The position numbers were made by a program, and so were the translations under genes. The notes beneath the pieces are model-generated. The model saw nothing but the letters and a program-made list of their open reading frames with translations, was not told where the DNA came from and did not search any database. 64,000 nucleotides of DNA from Liolophura sinensis (Eukaryota > Mollusca > Polyplacophora > Chitonida > Chitonidae): assembly GCF_032854445.1 (NCBI RefSeq), contig NW_027017969.1, positions 2,501-66,500 on the forward strand. The letters are read 5' to 3'. Below, piece after piece: positions 43,226 through 54,599 of the stretch (position 1 is its first letter; every line of letters begins with the position of its first letter).

Positions 43226-46200
43226 TTATGACAACATCGCCAGCGATGCTGTCAAATAAATCATAATAGAGGTGACCGTGTAGAACCTTTGCCGAACATG
43301 GGCAAAGTCCACACAGTCAACCAAAATATGTTTGATGCCGTATTCAGCTTCACATCCAACACACTCGGGAGCACTGCTCCCATCTAAGATGAAATTTTGT
43401 GTCAGATGAGAATGCCCAATACGACACCTAGTTAAAACTACTTGGTCTCTGCGAGACATTAGACACGTATAGGCATTGTAGCCAATGACAGGATGAATGG
43501 CATACAGTTTATTATGGATCTGCAAGTCCCATTCACCCTGCCAAAGGCGACGAATATATTTAAGAATATTTAATTTCACGTCAGTATAAGGAATTTTAAC
43601 CCGAGATACAGGTTTATACAGGGCAGATTTCGCTTCCCTGTCCACGACTGTGTTTCCATGGATACCAGTGTGACTTGGTATCCAACAGAATATAATATCT
43701 TTACCTCTTTTAATTAGTTTTCGATGTTTGGCTATTATCTCAAGTAACCATGGATTTTTAAATTTATTATTCTGAATCGCCAAAAGACAAGACAGCGAGT
43801 CGCTACATATCACTGCCCTCTAGGCATGCCCAGAGGAAACATATGATAAGGCCAGAAGTATAGCCTTGGCCTCTGCAGAAAAGATAGAAGCTGAAGGTGG
43901 TAGACGAAGAGAAGTGACCCGCTGCTGTAAGACAGCCGCAGCCGCAACCCTGTCCCCATCCTTTGACCCGTCAGTATATATAAATTTATAATCCATATAA
44001 TCAGCCTTGATTTCAGCAAAACTTTGCTGAATTATAAGAGGATTTGTATTGGATTTATTATATTTACGTAGATCAAATATTAGTTTAGTTTGTGGAAGAA
44101 GCCATGGAGGAGACTCTGGAAAAGACACCAGAGCTATATCCTCCAGCTTGATGTTAACTCCCACAATGTGGTCCCGTATACGAAGACCGAACGAAGAGAT
44201 CTTGTTAGGACATTTGATATATTTGTCTACATATAATGGATTGAAAACACAGTCGTAGGAAGGGTTTGTTGGATGAGCTTTAAGCTTTGTGGCATATTGA
44301 AGACTAAGTTTAATACGTCGGTTATATAACGAAGGTTCATTAGCCTCCACGTATAAACTTTCTACTGGCGAGGTTCTAAAAGCACCAAGGCTGAGCCTCA
44401 AACCTTGATGATGAACAGGATCCAACATTTTAATGTACGACTTCCTAGCGAAACCGTAAATTATGGATCCATAGTCCAATTTAGACCTCACCAGAGAACG
44501 GTCAGCACCCCCAGTCGGTGCTAGACACGACCTTAATTATATCGAGAGCCTTTGTACATTTAGCTTTAAGCATTTTTATATGAGGTATAAAAGATAGCTT
44601 ACTATCAAATATTATACCTAAAAATTTTGTTTCTCCAACAATTTTAATCTGGTCACCACAAAAATTAAGCTCAGGATCAAGATGAAATTTCCGTTTGTTA
44701 CAAAAATGCATACCGACGGTTTTAGACGCTGAAAATCTAAAACCGTTTTCAGTTGCCCATTTCTCGATTTTATTGAGACAAAGCTGCAACTGACGTTCGA
44801 TATTATTCATATTCTTAGCTCGGTAGCATATAAGGAAATCATCGACGTATAAAGAACCCTCTGTGCCCGATGTTAATGTTTTTGCTAGGCTATTTATTTT
44901 TATGCTGAGAGAATGCTGCCCCTGGGGTAGCATTTCCTGCTCATAAGAGTCAGAAAGAGTGGACCCAACCCGTACCTTAAACTGACGATCAGATAAAAAT
45001 TGTGATATAAATATAGGTAATCGACCTTTAAGACCCACCCGTGAGGTCTTTTAAAATACCATATTTCCATGTGGAAATTTTTCAAGGTCAAAAAATATGG
45101 ACACCACATGTTCATTATTAACAAAACCATCACGAATAAAAGTTTCAAATCAAACAAGGTGATCTAAAGTACATCGACCTTGACGAAAACCACATTGAAT
45201 GTTAGATAAAAGCTTGTTGGTTTCAAGAAACCGAACAAGTCTATCATTAATCATCCGTTCCATAGTCTTACAGACACAGCTGGTAAGAGCTATGGGACGG
45301 TAATTATTTGGATCAGTATGATCCTTACCCGGTTTAGGGACCGGGATAATACACGCCTCCCTCCATGACGGTGGAAAATTACCAGTTGTCCAAATATCAT
45401 TAAGCAAATCCAAGATAGTCTCCAATGGCTCAGGTGGTAAATGGTTCAGAAACTTATAATATACATTATCGGGACCAAAAGCAGTATCGTGGGCCTTTTT
45501 TAATGCAGTCTTAAGTTCTTCGATGTTAAACGGACGATTATAATCTTCTAAATTCTTAGAAGAAAAGGGCAATCTGGTTTTCTCCTTCTGGTTTTTAATA
45601 TGCTGGAATTCTTTAGTATAGTTCTCAGAAGAAGATTTTGTTGAAATTGTTTCAGCTAATTTATTGGCTATATCAGATGGAGAAGTTAATATATTATCTC
45701 CATCTTTTAAATGCTGAACTTTTGCTTTATTATTTTTGCCCTTAAGTTTCTGAACCATGTTCCAGACCTTACACATGGGTGTTTTTGACGTAATGCCCGT
45801 AACAAAGTTCCGCCAACAAGATCGTCTCTTGGATTTGAGTAACCGACGAGCCTTAGCTCTAAAATTACGAACCTGGTTTAAATTATTATCAGTAGGACAA
45901 TGATTAAATCTGCGTTCAGCCTTTTTACGGTCCTTTATGGCTTGACGACAGTCATTGTCGCACCAGGGTTTACTTTTGGATTTTGGATTTGTCGAGTTCT
46001 ATCGGCAGCTCGTAATACAAGCTCGTTAAATTTTAACACAGGATGATCTGCTGCTTTGAGAGTCTCTGGAGCGATATCAGCCTCACAGAACATCTCAAGT
46101 GCGATCCAATCTGCTTTATCGAATTTCCACCTAGCTACACGTTCTAAAGAATTAGAAGTGATATGTTCCAGGATTATAGGAAAATGGTCACTACCACAAA

Positions 46201-46822
46201 GATCGTCATGCACCTTCCAAGAAAAATCAAGGAGAAGTGATGGATCTGTAATAGTGAGATCGATAGCGCAATAAGTGCCATTACCGGGATGTAAATAGGT
46301 ATTAGAACCATCATTGAAATAACACAGTTCATCCTTCGATAAGAAGTCTTCGACTATCTTGCCCTTAATATTTATGTTATTACTGTCCCATAGGGGGTTG
46401 TGGGAATTAAAATCTCCCATAAGTATAAAAGGTTTTGGCAACTGTTCTGTTAAATTATGTAACTGCAAAGCTGACAAAGAAATGTTAGGAGGAATATAAA
46501 CGGAACATAATGTGATTGTTTCAGACAACGAAACACGGACGGCCACAGCCTGAAGCTCTGTATCCAGAGAAACAGGGCTGTGGATAATATTGTTATTTAT
46601 GAATATTGAGGAGCCGCCTGCAGCTCCCTCTTTTTCATTTAAATAAGTACTTTATAAAGAATAATTTTTAAGAGTTATTTGATCTTTGTCAGATATCTTC
46701 AGGTGAGTTTCCTGAAGACACAGGACAATAGGATTTAGTAATTGAACTAGCTGTGTTATTTCAATGAAATTTACTTTAAGACCTCGACAATTCCACTGTA
46801 TAATTTTATCGTATATCGCCAT
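43226..46822 (-). pseudogene. LINE ORF2: endonuclease, reverse transcriptase, RNase H
   Basis: It starts MAIYDKIIQWNCRGLKVNFI at 46,822. APE endonuclease landmarks are LCLQETHL, FILMGDFNSHNPLW and CGSDHFPIIL. RT landmarks are IIPVPKPGKDHTDPNNYRPI, FRQGRCTLDHLV and LYVDDFLICY. RNase H follows with FIYTDGSKDGDRVAAAAVL, AEAKAILLALSY, ICSDSLSCLLAI and FCWIPSHTGIHGN. The terminal part, CRIGHSHLTQNFILDG with C.GC, is the usual Cys/His end. At least five stops or frameshifts (for example 46,640, 45,150, 44,500, 43,815) make the copy inactive. Confidence 0.85.
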
Positions 46823-48191
46823 TATGGAGGGAGACGTATAGGAGATTTCTCTTTGTGTTTGGACCGCGGGCGACCCTTCCGTGGAGATCGGCTGTTAGAT
46901 CTCCCTTGTGCGGGTGATGTATCCATCACCTCCGCATCTGATGTTGAAGGACCAACGTCCTCCAACGATGTAAACCTATTAAAAGTTTGGATAGGATCCC
47001 TAGTGGCCTTAGAGGGACGCTCTGTTGGGCCACTAGGTTTATCAGTTGTTTGGTTATTATTATTTTGAGATTTGTTTTTGGATTTGTTTTTGTCATAATT
47101 TTTAGAGGAATTGGGCTCAGCTGGTTTACCAGGATGCTCTGTATTGTTTACTGTTTTTATTTGGTGTGTTGAAGTAGTCTGAGTTGAGGAAGAATTTAAC
47201 GAAGGTTGGGAGGAAATTTGCGCAGAAACATGACTAGGTTTGTCGTTTCCAATGGGCCAAGTCCAAGAGGTTTGAGTAGCAACAGTTGCTACTCGCTTGA
47301 CCACATTGGCAAACGAAGTCTGTGGAGAAGTATTAGTAAGTGAGGCTAATTTCCGGGCTTCCTGATATGATATGTTGTTTTTAATTTTCAGGTTGATAAT
47401 TTGCTTTTCCTTAACAAAAAGCGGACAGTCCCTGGATGAGGCCAAGTGATCTCCACTGCAGTTGCAACACTTAACTGTGTTGCTGCAGCCGAAACCATCA
47501 TGCCCTTCACTGCCGCATCTGAAGCAAATGAGTTTGTTCTTAGATTGTCCCTTGCCATGACCAAATCGTTGGCAATTAAAACAACGTGTAGGATTGGGGA
47601 TATATAAATCCACATTAGCCTATACGGGCCAACGTATATATGCGACGGAAGGGAGGTAGTGTTAAATGTTAGCAGGTAAGTATTAAGTTTAATGATGTTA
47701 CCAGATTTCTTCGTAACGAAGCGTTTTACTCTGATAACACTCTGTGAATTTAGTTCTTGGCAGATTTCTTCCTCGGTTAGGTCAGTTATATCGCCATCCC
47801 TGTCACGAATGATTCCCTGACAGCTGTTCAGGGAATGGTGATTGGAGGTGAAAACAGATATATCAGATATTTTATTTAAGTTAAGTAAATTTTTTGATTG
47901 TTGTTGCCGGAAGCATTCAATGAGAATGTCTCCGGATCTAAGTTTTTTAACGTTTTTAAGAGTTCCAGCTGCACCCTGGAGAGCCCTCTGCAACAGAAAC
48001 GGATGAATTTTTGAAGCCGGCTTTTGTTCACTCTTAGTTGAGAGAACAATGAAAGCCGGCCAACTGTTCTGTTCATTATCAAGCGAGTCTGATAACTTCC
48101 TCTTTTTATCAGCACTTAAAGACAAAGTCGGCTTAGAGGAAGACCGGTTACATGCATTTGAAGCATTTAAAGAAAGTTTTAAAGTAGACAT
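46822..48191 (-). pseudogene. LINE ORF1, zinc-knuckle nucleic-acid binding protein
   Basis: ATG 48,191 starts MSTLKLSLNASNACNRSSSK. The middle contains an RRM-like region (GDILIECFRQQQSKNLLNL). After one frameshift near 47,610 come zinc knuckles CFNCQRFGHGKG, CFRCGSEGHDGFGC and CCNCSGDHLASSRDC. The C-terminus is Ser/Lys/Pro rich and ends RLPP. The stop TAA overlaps the ORF2 ATG as TAATG, a layout that would allow translational reinitiation. Confidence 0.8.
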
Positions 48192-48782
48192 GGCATATAT
48201 TTATAAATTTCACCCCATATGTTCCCCACCCACCGCGGAGTGCCAACAAGGGCGATGCCTCAACCTCGGAATACCCAGCAGGAAAGACACCAAGGACTCC
48301 ATATGAGGTATACTCGAACAGATTGACTCGATTGACCCATGAGCCACCGCTTCAAAACGAAGTCCCGCCAAACGATATTTCAAAAATAACATTTGTTCTC
48401 TAAATGATGTGCTGATATAGAGGCAACTGGGATCACGCAGAGGCAAGACATGACCAAGCCGATTGATCGGACCGGGCCCATCCGACCTCCCGTCTCTCTC
48501 CAAGTAAGGGCCAAAGTGGCGTGTTGGGTGTGAGGATCTCGCAAGACCAACCCGCCCTCAGCCACCAGGATCCCGCCCTCGTAGATTACGGGTCGCAACC
48601 CACGGCAAACAGGTCGCTCCCCGGTTGCCTCTCACACAACCGGGAAGATGTGAGCCTATTATATTCACCGGGCTCACACAGGAGAGCTCTAGGTTAGTCG
48701 ACTTTTACGACAAGCTTGCCTAGAGGGCTGAGGTCCTATTCTTATCACCCCGGAAACCCCACTGGCGGGGGGGGGGGGGGGA

Positions 48783-49640
48783 ATATAATGGAAAAAATTT
48801 TGCGCATCAAGCAATTTGGAAGGTTCCCGTTTTGTCGGCGCCTGGAACTGTCAACACGGAGCACAACGAAAGAAATATCACGGCTGAAAAGCTCTTGGAA
48901 GCTTTCAAACAATGGCTCGAAGATTTCGACGGCGGCGAGAAAACAAAATCCACCGTTCGTCAACATGTGCAGCAAGTGCTCGCTGTGTGGAGTGGTATTA
49001 GCCCGGGACACGATTCTTTGGACTGTTCTCGCGGGAAATCTTGGTTGGCCGATCAGCTTAATCGGGAAGAACTCGCTAATGGAACAATAAAAAGCTTCTT
49101 GTGCTGCATGTCCTGCTGGGCGGATTTTATGGCCGGTCGCGGACATGATTTCACGTTACGGACCAACATTCGAGCTTTGACCGCGCCTCTGCGGAAGAAA
49201 GCAAAGAGGCAAAAAATCGAAAAGGCGGAGGAATGTGCCGATGCTATACTAACACCAGAAGAAGCAGCGACATTGGATAAATGTGAAACAATAAAATCGA
49301 CGGAAGCCATTCTCGATTTTTTTATCCACCTTTTAATTAACACCGGACAAAAAACTGGAGCTGTCATGAATATGACTGTGGCCGAACTGAAGCGCGCCAA
49401 ATGTGTGGAGGGAGACAGAATAATATATGTGTTAGAACATAAGACGAGATAAGACGGGCCAGCTGCGCTGGTCATTCCGGGGAATTTCTACGATGAACTT
49501 CTGTTTTGTTGCGATAAGTTAAGACCCAAAACGAATCATTCGAACTTGTTTGTAAAATTGGCATCGGGCCGACCGTTTTCACAATCTGAAGTCTGCATGC
49601 TTTTAGACAATCGCCTTGGAAGCTTTTACAACTAAGGGAA
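48783..49640 (+). pseudogene. Zinc-finger tyrosine recombinase copy i, 3' part
   Basis: After the LINE the gene resumes and, in the main frame, reads ITAEKLLEAFKQWLEDFDGG, EKTKSTVRQHVQQVLAVWSG (SAM-like N-domain) and LTPEEAATLDKCETIK, then the catalytic domain start LLINTGQKTGAVMNMTVAEL. A TAA interrupts YVLEHKTR near 49,450. Then follow GPAALVIPGNFYDELLFCCD and LFVKLASGRPFSQSEV. The expected 'TGQRPGAV' Arg is Lys here. The C-terminal catalytic Tyr region is absent because the sequence passes into a SOCS-family copy at about 49,650. Confidence 0.65.
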
Positions 49641-49659
49641 GGATACAGGCCTACTCCCA

Positions 49660-50328
49660 AACTGTCGTACTATTGCACAGAAGCCGCCCGTATAAACCAT
49701 TCATATTTTACTCAAACATTATGACGAACGCACTCAGGCTGTGTCAAGAGTACAGGGTAGTGCACACAATAGTGAAGGAATTGATGGGGGAATTTTATCA
49801 AACCACCAGGGACATGTGGGTTTTTTCCTACCCATCTTGCTGAATCAGCGTTTTGGAAACGAGCTGCATTCTGTAAGCTCAAATGCAAAATACTCCCCTA
49901 ACCACATTTTGCGGTCCATAGAATATTACTTGGATTCTACCCCCTCAATTATTGATATATTCGAGCCGTCTTATTCCATGCGATGTTGCACAAATGCCGA
50001 AGTTCTTTTGTTGTGCCTGCGGTATGGAGGCGACCTTTTGAAACGGGGCCACTATTTTTGGTTGTGGTCCAAAAAGCAAAGCGCCTTTACCCTGCTGCTT
50101 AAGTATCCTCAAGAGCCCCAAACTTTATTATTCCTGGAATATGTCGGCTGTGCGGTGCGGAGGTTCCCCCACCCCCCCTCCCGCGACGCACCCCAAGCGC
50201 TGCTGCCTCTTCTCAGTTTGAGGAGTGTCAACAGTTTACTACATTATGCTAGATGCGCTATCAGAGAATGTTTAGTCTTAATCTCCCTCAGGAATGAAAA
50301 CATTATATTGATTTTCGGTATTAAATAA
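49660..50328 (+). pseudogene. SOCS-family member C, subfamily 2, with SOCS box
   Basis: The first frame has ALRLCQEYRVVHTIVKELMG, the counterpart of LMKLCFERGAKKHPVVVEIL in A1. From about 49,900 a long frame reads HILRSIEYYLDSTPSIIDIF, VLLLCLRYGGDLLKRGHYFW, QSAFTLLLKYPQEPQTLLFL and EYVGCAVRRFPHPPSRDAPQ, then SLLHYARCAIRECL (about 50,230-50,272), a BC-box match of S-L-x3-A-x3-I form. In the next frame SLNLPQE, a stop and KHYIDFRY close the SOCS box. Copy E at 55.6-56.1 kb has the same arrangement, so this is a distinct subfamily. Confidence 0.65.
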
Positions 50329-50402
50329 CGATAATTGCGCGTACTACTATGTAGGTTGATGTGTCGAATTTTATCTACATCCGCTATTGCTTAATTTAAA
50401 TA

Positions 50403-51905
50403 CTACCCAAAAAAAGAAACGCATAGGTGTTTTGTTTTATTTTAAAATGAAATAAATACATTTTGTCTTCATTTCATGAGCAAAATGTGTTTTAATATTG
50501 TTAATAGTCACAGTTAGCACACATTTTATTCCTCAAAACATTTCTTGGTTGAAAATGTTGAGTTTGGAGGCCGTTTTTGGAAGAAGTAAAAAAATACAGC
50601 ACCACACTGCATCACGTGCAGTCTTACACGCCGAACTTACGCATGGGAAGCATGCAGTGTGTGACTATAAAACCGCAACTTCGGGCCGGAAATCGGCGTC
50701 TTTCAAGTGGTGTTTTCAAGCTGATTCAACATGCCACGTCTTGACACTGTCACAAGAAATATTGCCATTGGAAGACTTCAAGCTGGAGAGTCAGCCAGAG
50801 CACGATTTCACTGCTTGCTGCAACGATACTGCCGCTACAACAATACTGGGACAACAAATGACCGTCGGCGTTCAGGTCGACCACGTGTCACTACAGCAGA
50901 TCGCTACATAAGGGTCCTCCATTTGCGTGACCGTTGTGCTACAGCTGAAAGCACAGCAGCCAGCATACCGGGACTGAGGAGGATATCAGGTCAGACAGTG
51001 CGGAACAGGCTGAGGGAACATGGACTGAGAGCCAGGAGGCCCTATGTTGGGATCGTGCTGCGTCCTCACCATCGCGCCAATCGCCTCCGATGGTGTAACA
51101 ACGTGACTGCATGGAATCTACGCAACTGGCGACGCATTTGGTTCAGTGATGATTCCAGATTCCTATTGCAGAGACGTGATGGTAGAAACCGGGTTTACAG
51201 ACGTGCTCACGAACGTTATGCCCCTAACTGCGTACGCCAAGTGGACAGATTTGGTGGAGTGAGTGTGATGATGTGGGCAGCAATATCGTATACTGGTCGT
51301 ACAAATCTTGTCCACGTTCAGGGAAATCTTACGGCCGTACGCTACCGAGACACCATCCTGCAGCCACACCTCTTACCTGTCATTGACGTTCAGCAGGAGT
51401 TGTTCCAGCAGGACAACGCCAGACCGCACACGGCACGTGTCACAAGGGACTTCCTCGCCGAAAACAATGTAAATGTGCTACCCTGGCCGTCCCGTTCCCC
51501 GGATCTTAACCCAATTGAGCATCTGTGGGATGAACTTGATCGACGTCTACGCCAACGTCAACCTCAACCCCAAACACTTCAAGAGCAAGTTGCATGTTTG
51601 CAGGAGGAGTGGCAGAACATTCCCCAGGCCTCTATCCAGCGATTCATCCAGTTCATGACAAGGCGTGTCAGAACTGTTATTCGTGCCCGTGGTGGTCACA
51701 ACAGATACTGACATTCCACTCAAGTGGGAGACTCATTGTGAGTGTCTTACCTCAAGTTGATGGCCTTGTTGTCTAGATATGGACCCTTCCTTAATCTGTG
51801 TAAAAAATATTTGCAGAATAGCAATTCTTATTTAGTTATGCATAATTGAAAAGACTGCATCACCTCCGCAAAAAAACCGGGTTATGCGTTTCTTTTTTTG
51901 GATAG
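50403..51905 (+). mobile_element. Tc1-type DNA transposon with intact transposase
   Basis: The termini CTACCCAAAAAAAGAAACGC (50,403 on) and the inverted CTATCCAAAAAAAGAAACGC (ending 51,905) match except for one base and extend to CATA. They are flanked by TA on both sides (50,401-50,402 and 51,906-51,907). Length is 1,503 bp. The element appears structurally complete. Confidence 0.9.
50731..51711 (+). CDS. Tc1-type transposase, 326 residues, intact
   Basis: ATG 50,731 opens an uninterrupted frame, MPRLDTVTRNIAIGRLQAGE to RARGGHNRY. The DNA-binding part includes GRPRVTTADRYIRVLHLRDR. The catalytic residues are D in IWFSDDSRFLL, D in LFQQDNARPHTAR and E in LNPIEHLWDEL, spaced 34 residues apart (DD34E). 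The first helix-turn-helix is atypical: AGESARARFHCLLQRYCRY replaces the usual 'vA..f.vs.stI.Rl' text, which may be natural divergence. The intact frame and near-perfect termini suggest recent activity. Confidence 0.9.
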   Translation: MPRLDTVTRNIAIGRLQAGESARARFHCLLQRYCRYNNTGTTNDRRRSGRPRVTTADRYIRVLHLRDRCATAESTAASIPGLRRISGQTVRNRLREHGLRARRPYVGIVLRPHHRANRLRWCNNVTAWNLRNWRRIWFSDDSRFLLQRRDGRNRVYRRAHERYAPNCVRQVDRFGGVSVMMWAAISYTGRTNLVHVQGNLTAVRYRDTILQPHLLPVIDVQQELFQQDNARPHTARVTRDFLAENNVNVLPWPSRSPDLNPIEHLWDELDRRLRQRQPQPQTLQEQVACLQEEWQNIPQASIQRFIQFMTRRVRTVIRARGGHNRY

Positions 51906-51907
51906 TA

Positions 51908-52913
51908 TATATGTCATTTCATTTTCTAAAATAATGCGCTCCTGTTTGACTACTTCGCGATATGGCCTACTGTATGTGGGTTATGAACTGTCATATATGA
52001 AAGTTTTATAGTATTCCCTATAGGTTGGATAGTACTGAGGTGATTTAATCTACATGTATATGTGGTAGTTTACAATTTACAGTCTGCGTATTTCATTCAG
52101 TTGCGAATACTGCAAACAGGTAGAAGAGTTCTAGATTTAGAAACATTTACTATTAACTTCTGTGGTTGTTCACAACGTTTGTCCGTTAACTCATATTCTT
52201 AGGGCAATACATTAGCCCAAGTTCTAAAAGTTGAAATGGCATCTCAGATAGGTTGAACAGTACAAAGACAAGTGCGCTGTATTGCATGTGGGTAGCATGC
52301 ATATACTGTATATGTGTGCCAAATGATTAAATTAACTTTTAGATAATATTTGAAAGTGTGCATATCCCCCCCTTTTTTTTAAACACAGCTGAACGATTTT
52401 CAGCACATAGAGTACATGTATAGCTCTATGCTCTCATTGATTTTCAGCTTTACAAATGTACTAGTTTTCTGTCACTAGACCTCCAAATATGGTGCAAATT
52501 GCGTTTTTTGCGCAATTTGATCGCAATTCACGGTAAAATTATACGTCGTAGGAAAGAAATAAATCCAGATTCGTGATCGGGACGTCAAACTGCATTGGGT
52601 AGCGTGCTTATAATTTTCGCACATTTTTCCTATTCATAAATGCATTTAAAATGCATAATATAACATGGAGACGTCAAAGTGCCAAATACAGCAAATTGAC
52701 CTTCAAGACACTTCAACGATTTCCCGCACACGTACAGTACACATATAGCCATTTGTACTCATGCATCTTTAACTTTATAGCGGTAACAGGTAACTTCTGC
52801 CACATTATCTCCAAAATTGGAGCAACTTGTAGTTTTAGCGTTTTGATCGCAAATTCCAACGCAAATATACATCGCAGAGCAAAAAAAAGACTCTATTCAT
52901 AATCAGGTCAAAC
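51908..52913 (+). other. AT-rich non-coding stretch
   Basis: No gene is seen. The phrase GCGCAATTTGATCGCAAATTC-like occurs twice (near 52,512 and 52,840), each followed by text of the AC(G)CAAATATACATCGCAGAG type. An imperfect direct repeat of about 250 bases with a period near 330 is therefore likely. Confidence 0.4.
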
Positions 52914-52915
52914 TA

Positions 52916-54414
52916 AACTACCGGGCAAAAGAAACGTATAACCTTGTTCAGCACCACAAGAAAGAGAAAGAAAGACAGACAGTATCAACATGATAAGCAC
53001 TATATTGCAATAAACCATTTTCCAAGTTCTGTTCAAAAATTCAAAGCCATATGGATGTTACACTTGCTGTCAGGCCGAGTAAAGAAGGCATGGGGTAAAT
53101 CTGAAAAATTACACAAATGCAAGTAAAGGGACTCCCTTAAAAAGGTGTACCTAATGTCCTATCATGTCATAACACAGATCGTTAGTAGCGTGTGTGAGCA
53201 CCCATTGCATCAATTAAAGCCAAAATACGTCCCCTCATGGAAGTCGTCAGCCGTCCGATGACATCATCAGGAATTCTGTCCCACTCCTCAAATAAAGCCT
53301 GTTCGAGCTGTTGCCTGTTTTGTATCCCACATATGCTCTAAGGGATTCATGTCCGGCGATCGTGCTGGCCAAGGCAGTACGTTGACATCAACGGTGTCCA
53401 GATAATTCAGTACAACTCTGGCGGTATGAGGTCGTGCATTGTCCTGCTGCAAAAGGATACCCCTTTGCGGCTGATGCACGAATGGCACCACAACAGGTTC
53501 CAATATTTCATCTCGGTGTCTTTGGCCAGTCAGATTTCCCTGGATTATGACCAATCTCGTTCTCTCGTTCTGTCCACAAATTCCGCCCCATACAAGCACC
53601 CCACAGCACCAAAAGGGTGGACATTCTGAATGCAGTTTTGTGCCAATCGCTCTCCCCTGCGTCGATACACACGAATTCGACCATCATTTCTGAAGAGGTT
53701 ATATCGGCTTTCATCAGTGAACAGCACCCTTTCCCAGTCTCGTCGCTGCCATCGACGTACAACTCTTGCCCAGCGCAGCCTGTTTTGACGGTGTAGAGGA
53801 GTCAATGCCATTCTACGGAAGGGGTGATAGGCTCTGATACCACTCACGCGGAGTCGTCGTAAGACTGTGCGTCTGCTGATGGGGTGTCCCAGTGCCGTTT
53901 CCGCCGTTGACGTCGCCGTCACAAACCGGTTACGCAGGTGGATTGTGCGGATGTACCGGTCTTCGCAAGGCGTTGTAACACTTGGCCTGCCCGATCTTGT
54001 GTCCTGCCTGTTAGGCGGTAACGACCCAACAGTCTGCTGATGGTGGCTTGACTGCAATTGAATGTTCTGGCAATGTGGTGTTGGCTGGCCCCCATGTCGG
54101 CCATACCAGTGGCTCTATCACGTTCTGCTTGTGTGAGTCTCGGCATCTCTTAGATGTTATTTTATGGTATTGCACCCTTACCATGTGTTACATCGGTATT
54201 TATACGGCGGTCATTATCGAGAATTTTCAACAGGGCCCGAAACTCCGATTTTTCATGATGTCTTACACCAATTTCAATGAATCTCGTTAAAAAGTGACGT
54301 GTACACAGGGTGCTTATGTGCAAACGTATTCGCACAACGTTCAAACTTATTTAACTTATTTTTCCATAGAAAAAACTGCATTTAAAAGTTATACGTTTCT
54401 TTTGCCCGGTAGTT
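52916..54414 (-). mobile_element. Tc1-type DNA transposon, second family
   Basis: The termini AACTACCGGGCAAAAGAAAC (52,916 on) and its inverted copy ending at 54,414 match over about 27 bases with TA on each side (52,914-52,915 and 54,415-54,416). Length is 1,499 bp. The transposase inside lies on the minus strand. It is about 1 kb from the other Tc1-type element and has different terminal sequence. Confidence 0.9.
53187..54146 (-). pseudogene. Tc1-type transposase with frameshifts
   Basis: It starts MPRLTQAERDRATGMADMGA at 54,146 with a helix-turn-helix, HHIARTFNCSQATISRLLGR. A frameshift near 53,990 moves to SGRPSVTTPCEDRYIRTIHL and VLFTDESRYNLF (first D). A second, near 53,600, moves to MLVWGGICGQN, LQQDNARPHTAR and MNPLEHMWD. 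A third, near 53,310, moves to QQLEQALFEEWDRIPDDVIG and GAHTRY. The DD34E pattern is kept, but the enzyme is inactive. Confidence 0.85.
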
Positions 54415-54599
54415 TATATCAGGCAACATGAAAAGAATCCTCGGTTTCAATTTTTCCGTTATTTCCTATGACGTAGCATCGCGTGTAATACCCAAAGCCT
54501 AATTTGCATATACACCACATCCATTTTCAGACCAAAAACCGTCTCTATGGAACGCATGCTATATATGCTCAATCTCAAATTAGTCGAATATTGTTTTAG

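Larger units (their letters stand above)
42928..48782 (-). mobile_element. Full-length LINE, I-superfamily type, with target-site duplication
   Basis: The minus-strand element begins with a run of 15 C (48,767-48,781), has a 5' leader of about 0.6 kb, ORF1 with zinc knuckles, ORF2 with endonuclease, reverse transcriptase and RNase H, and a tail of (ATTC)4. It is flanked by an 11-base direct repeat, ATATAATGGAA (42,917-42,927 and 48,783-48,793). Presence of RNase H and gag-like knuckles suggests the I/Nimb group. It inserted into the recombinase gene. Confidence 0.85.
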
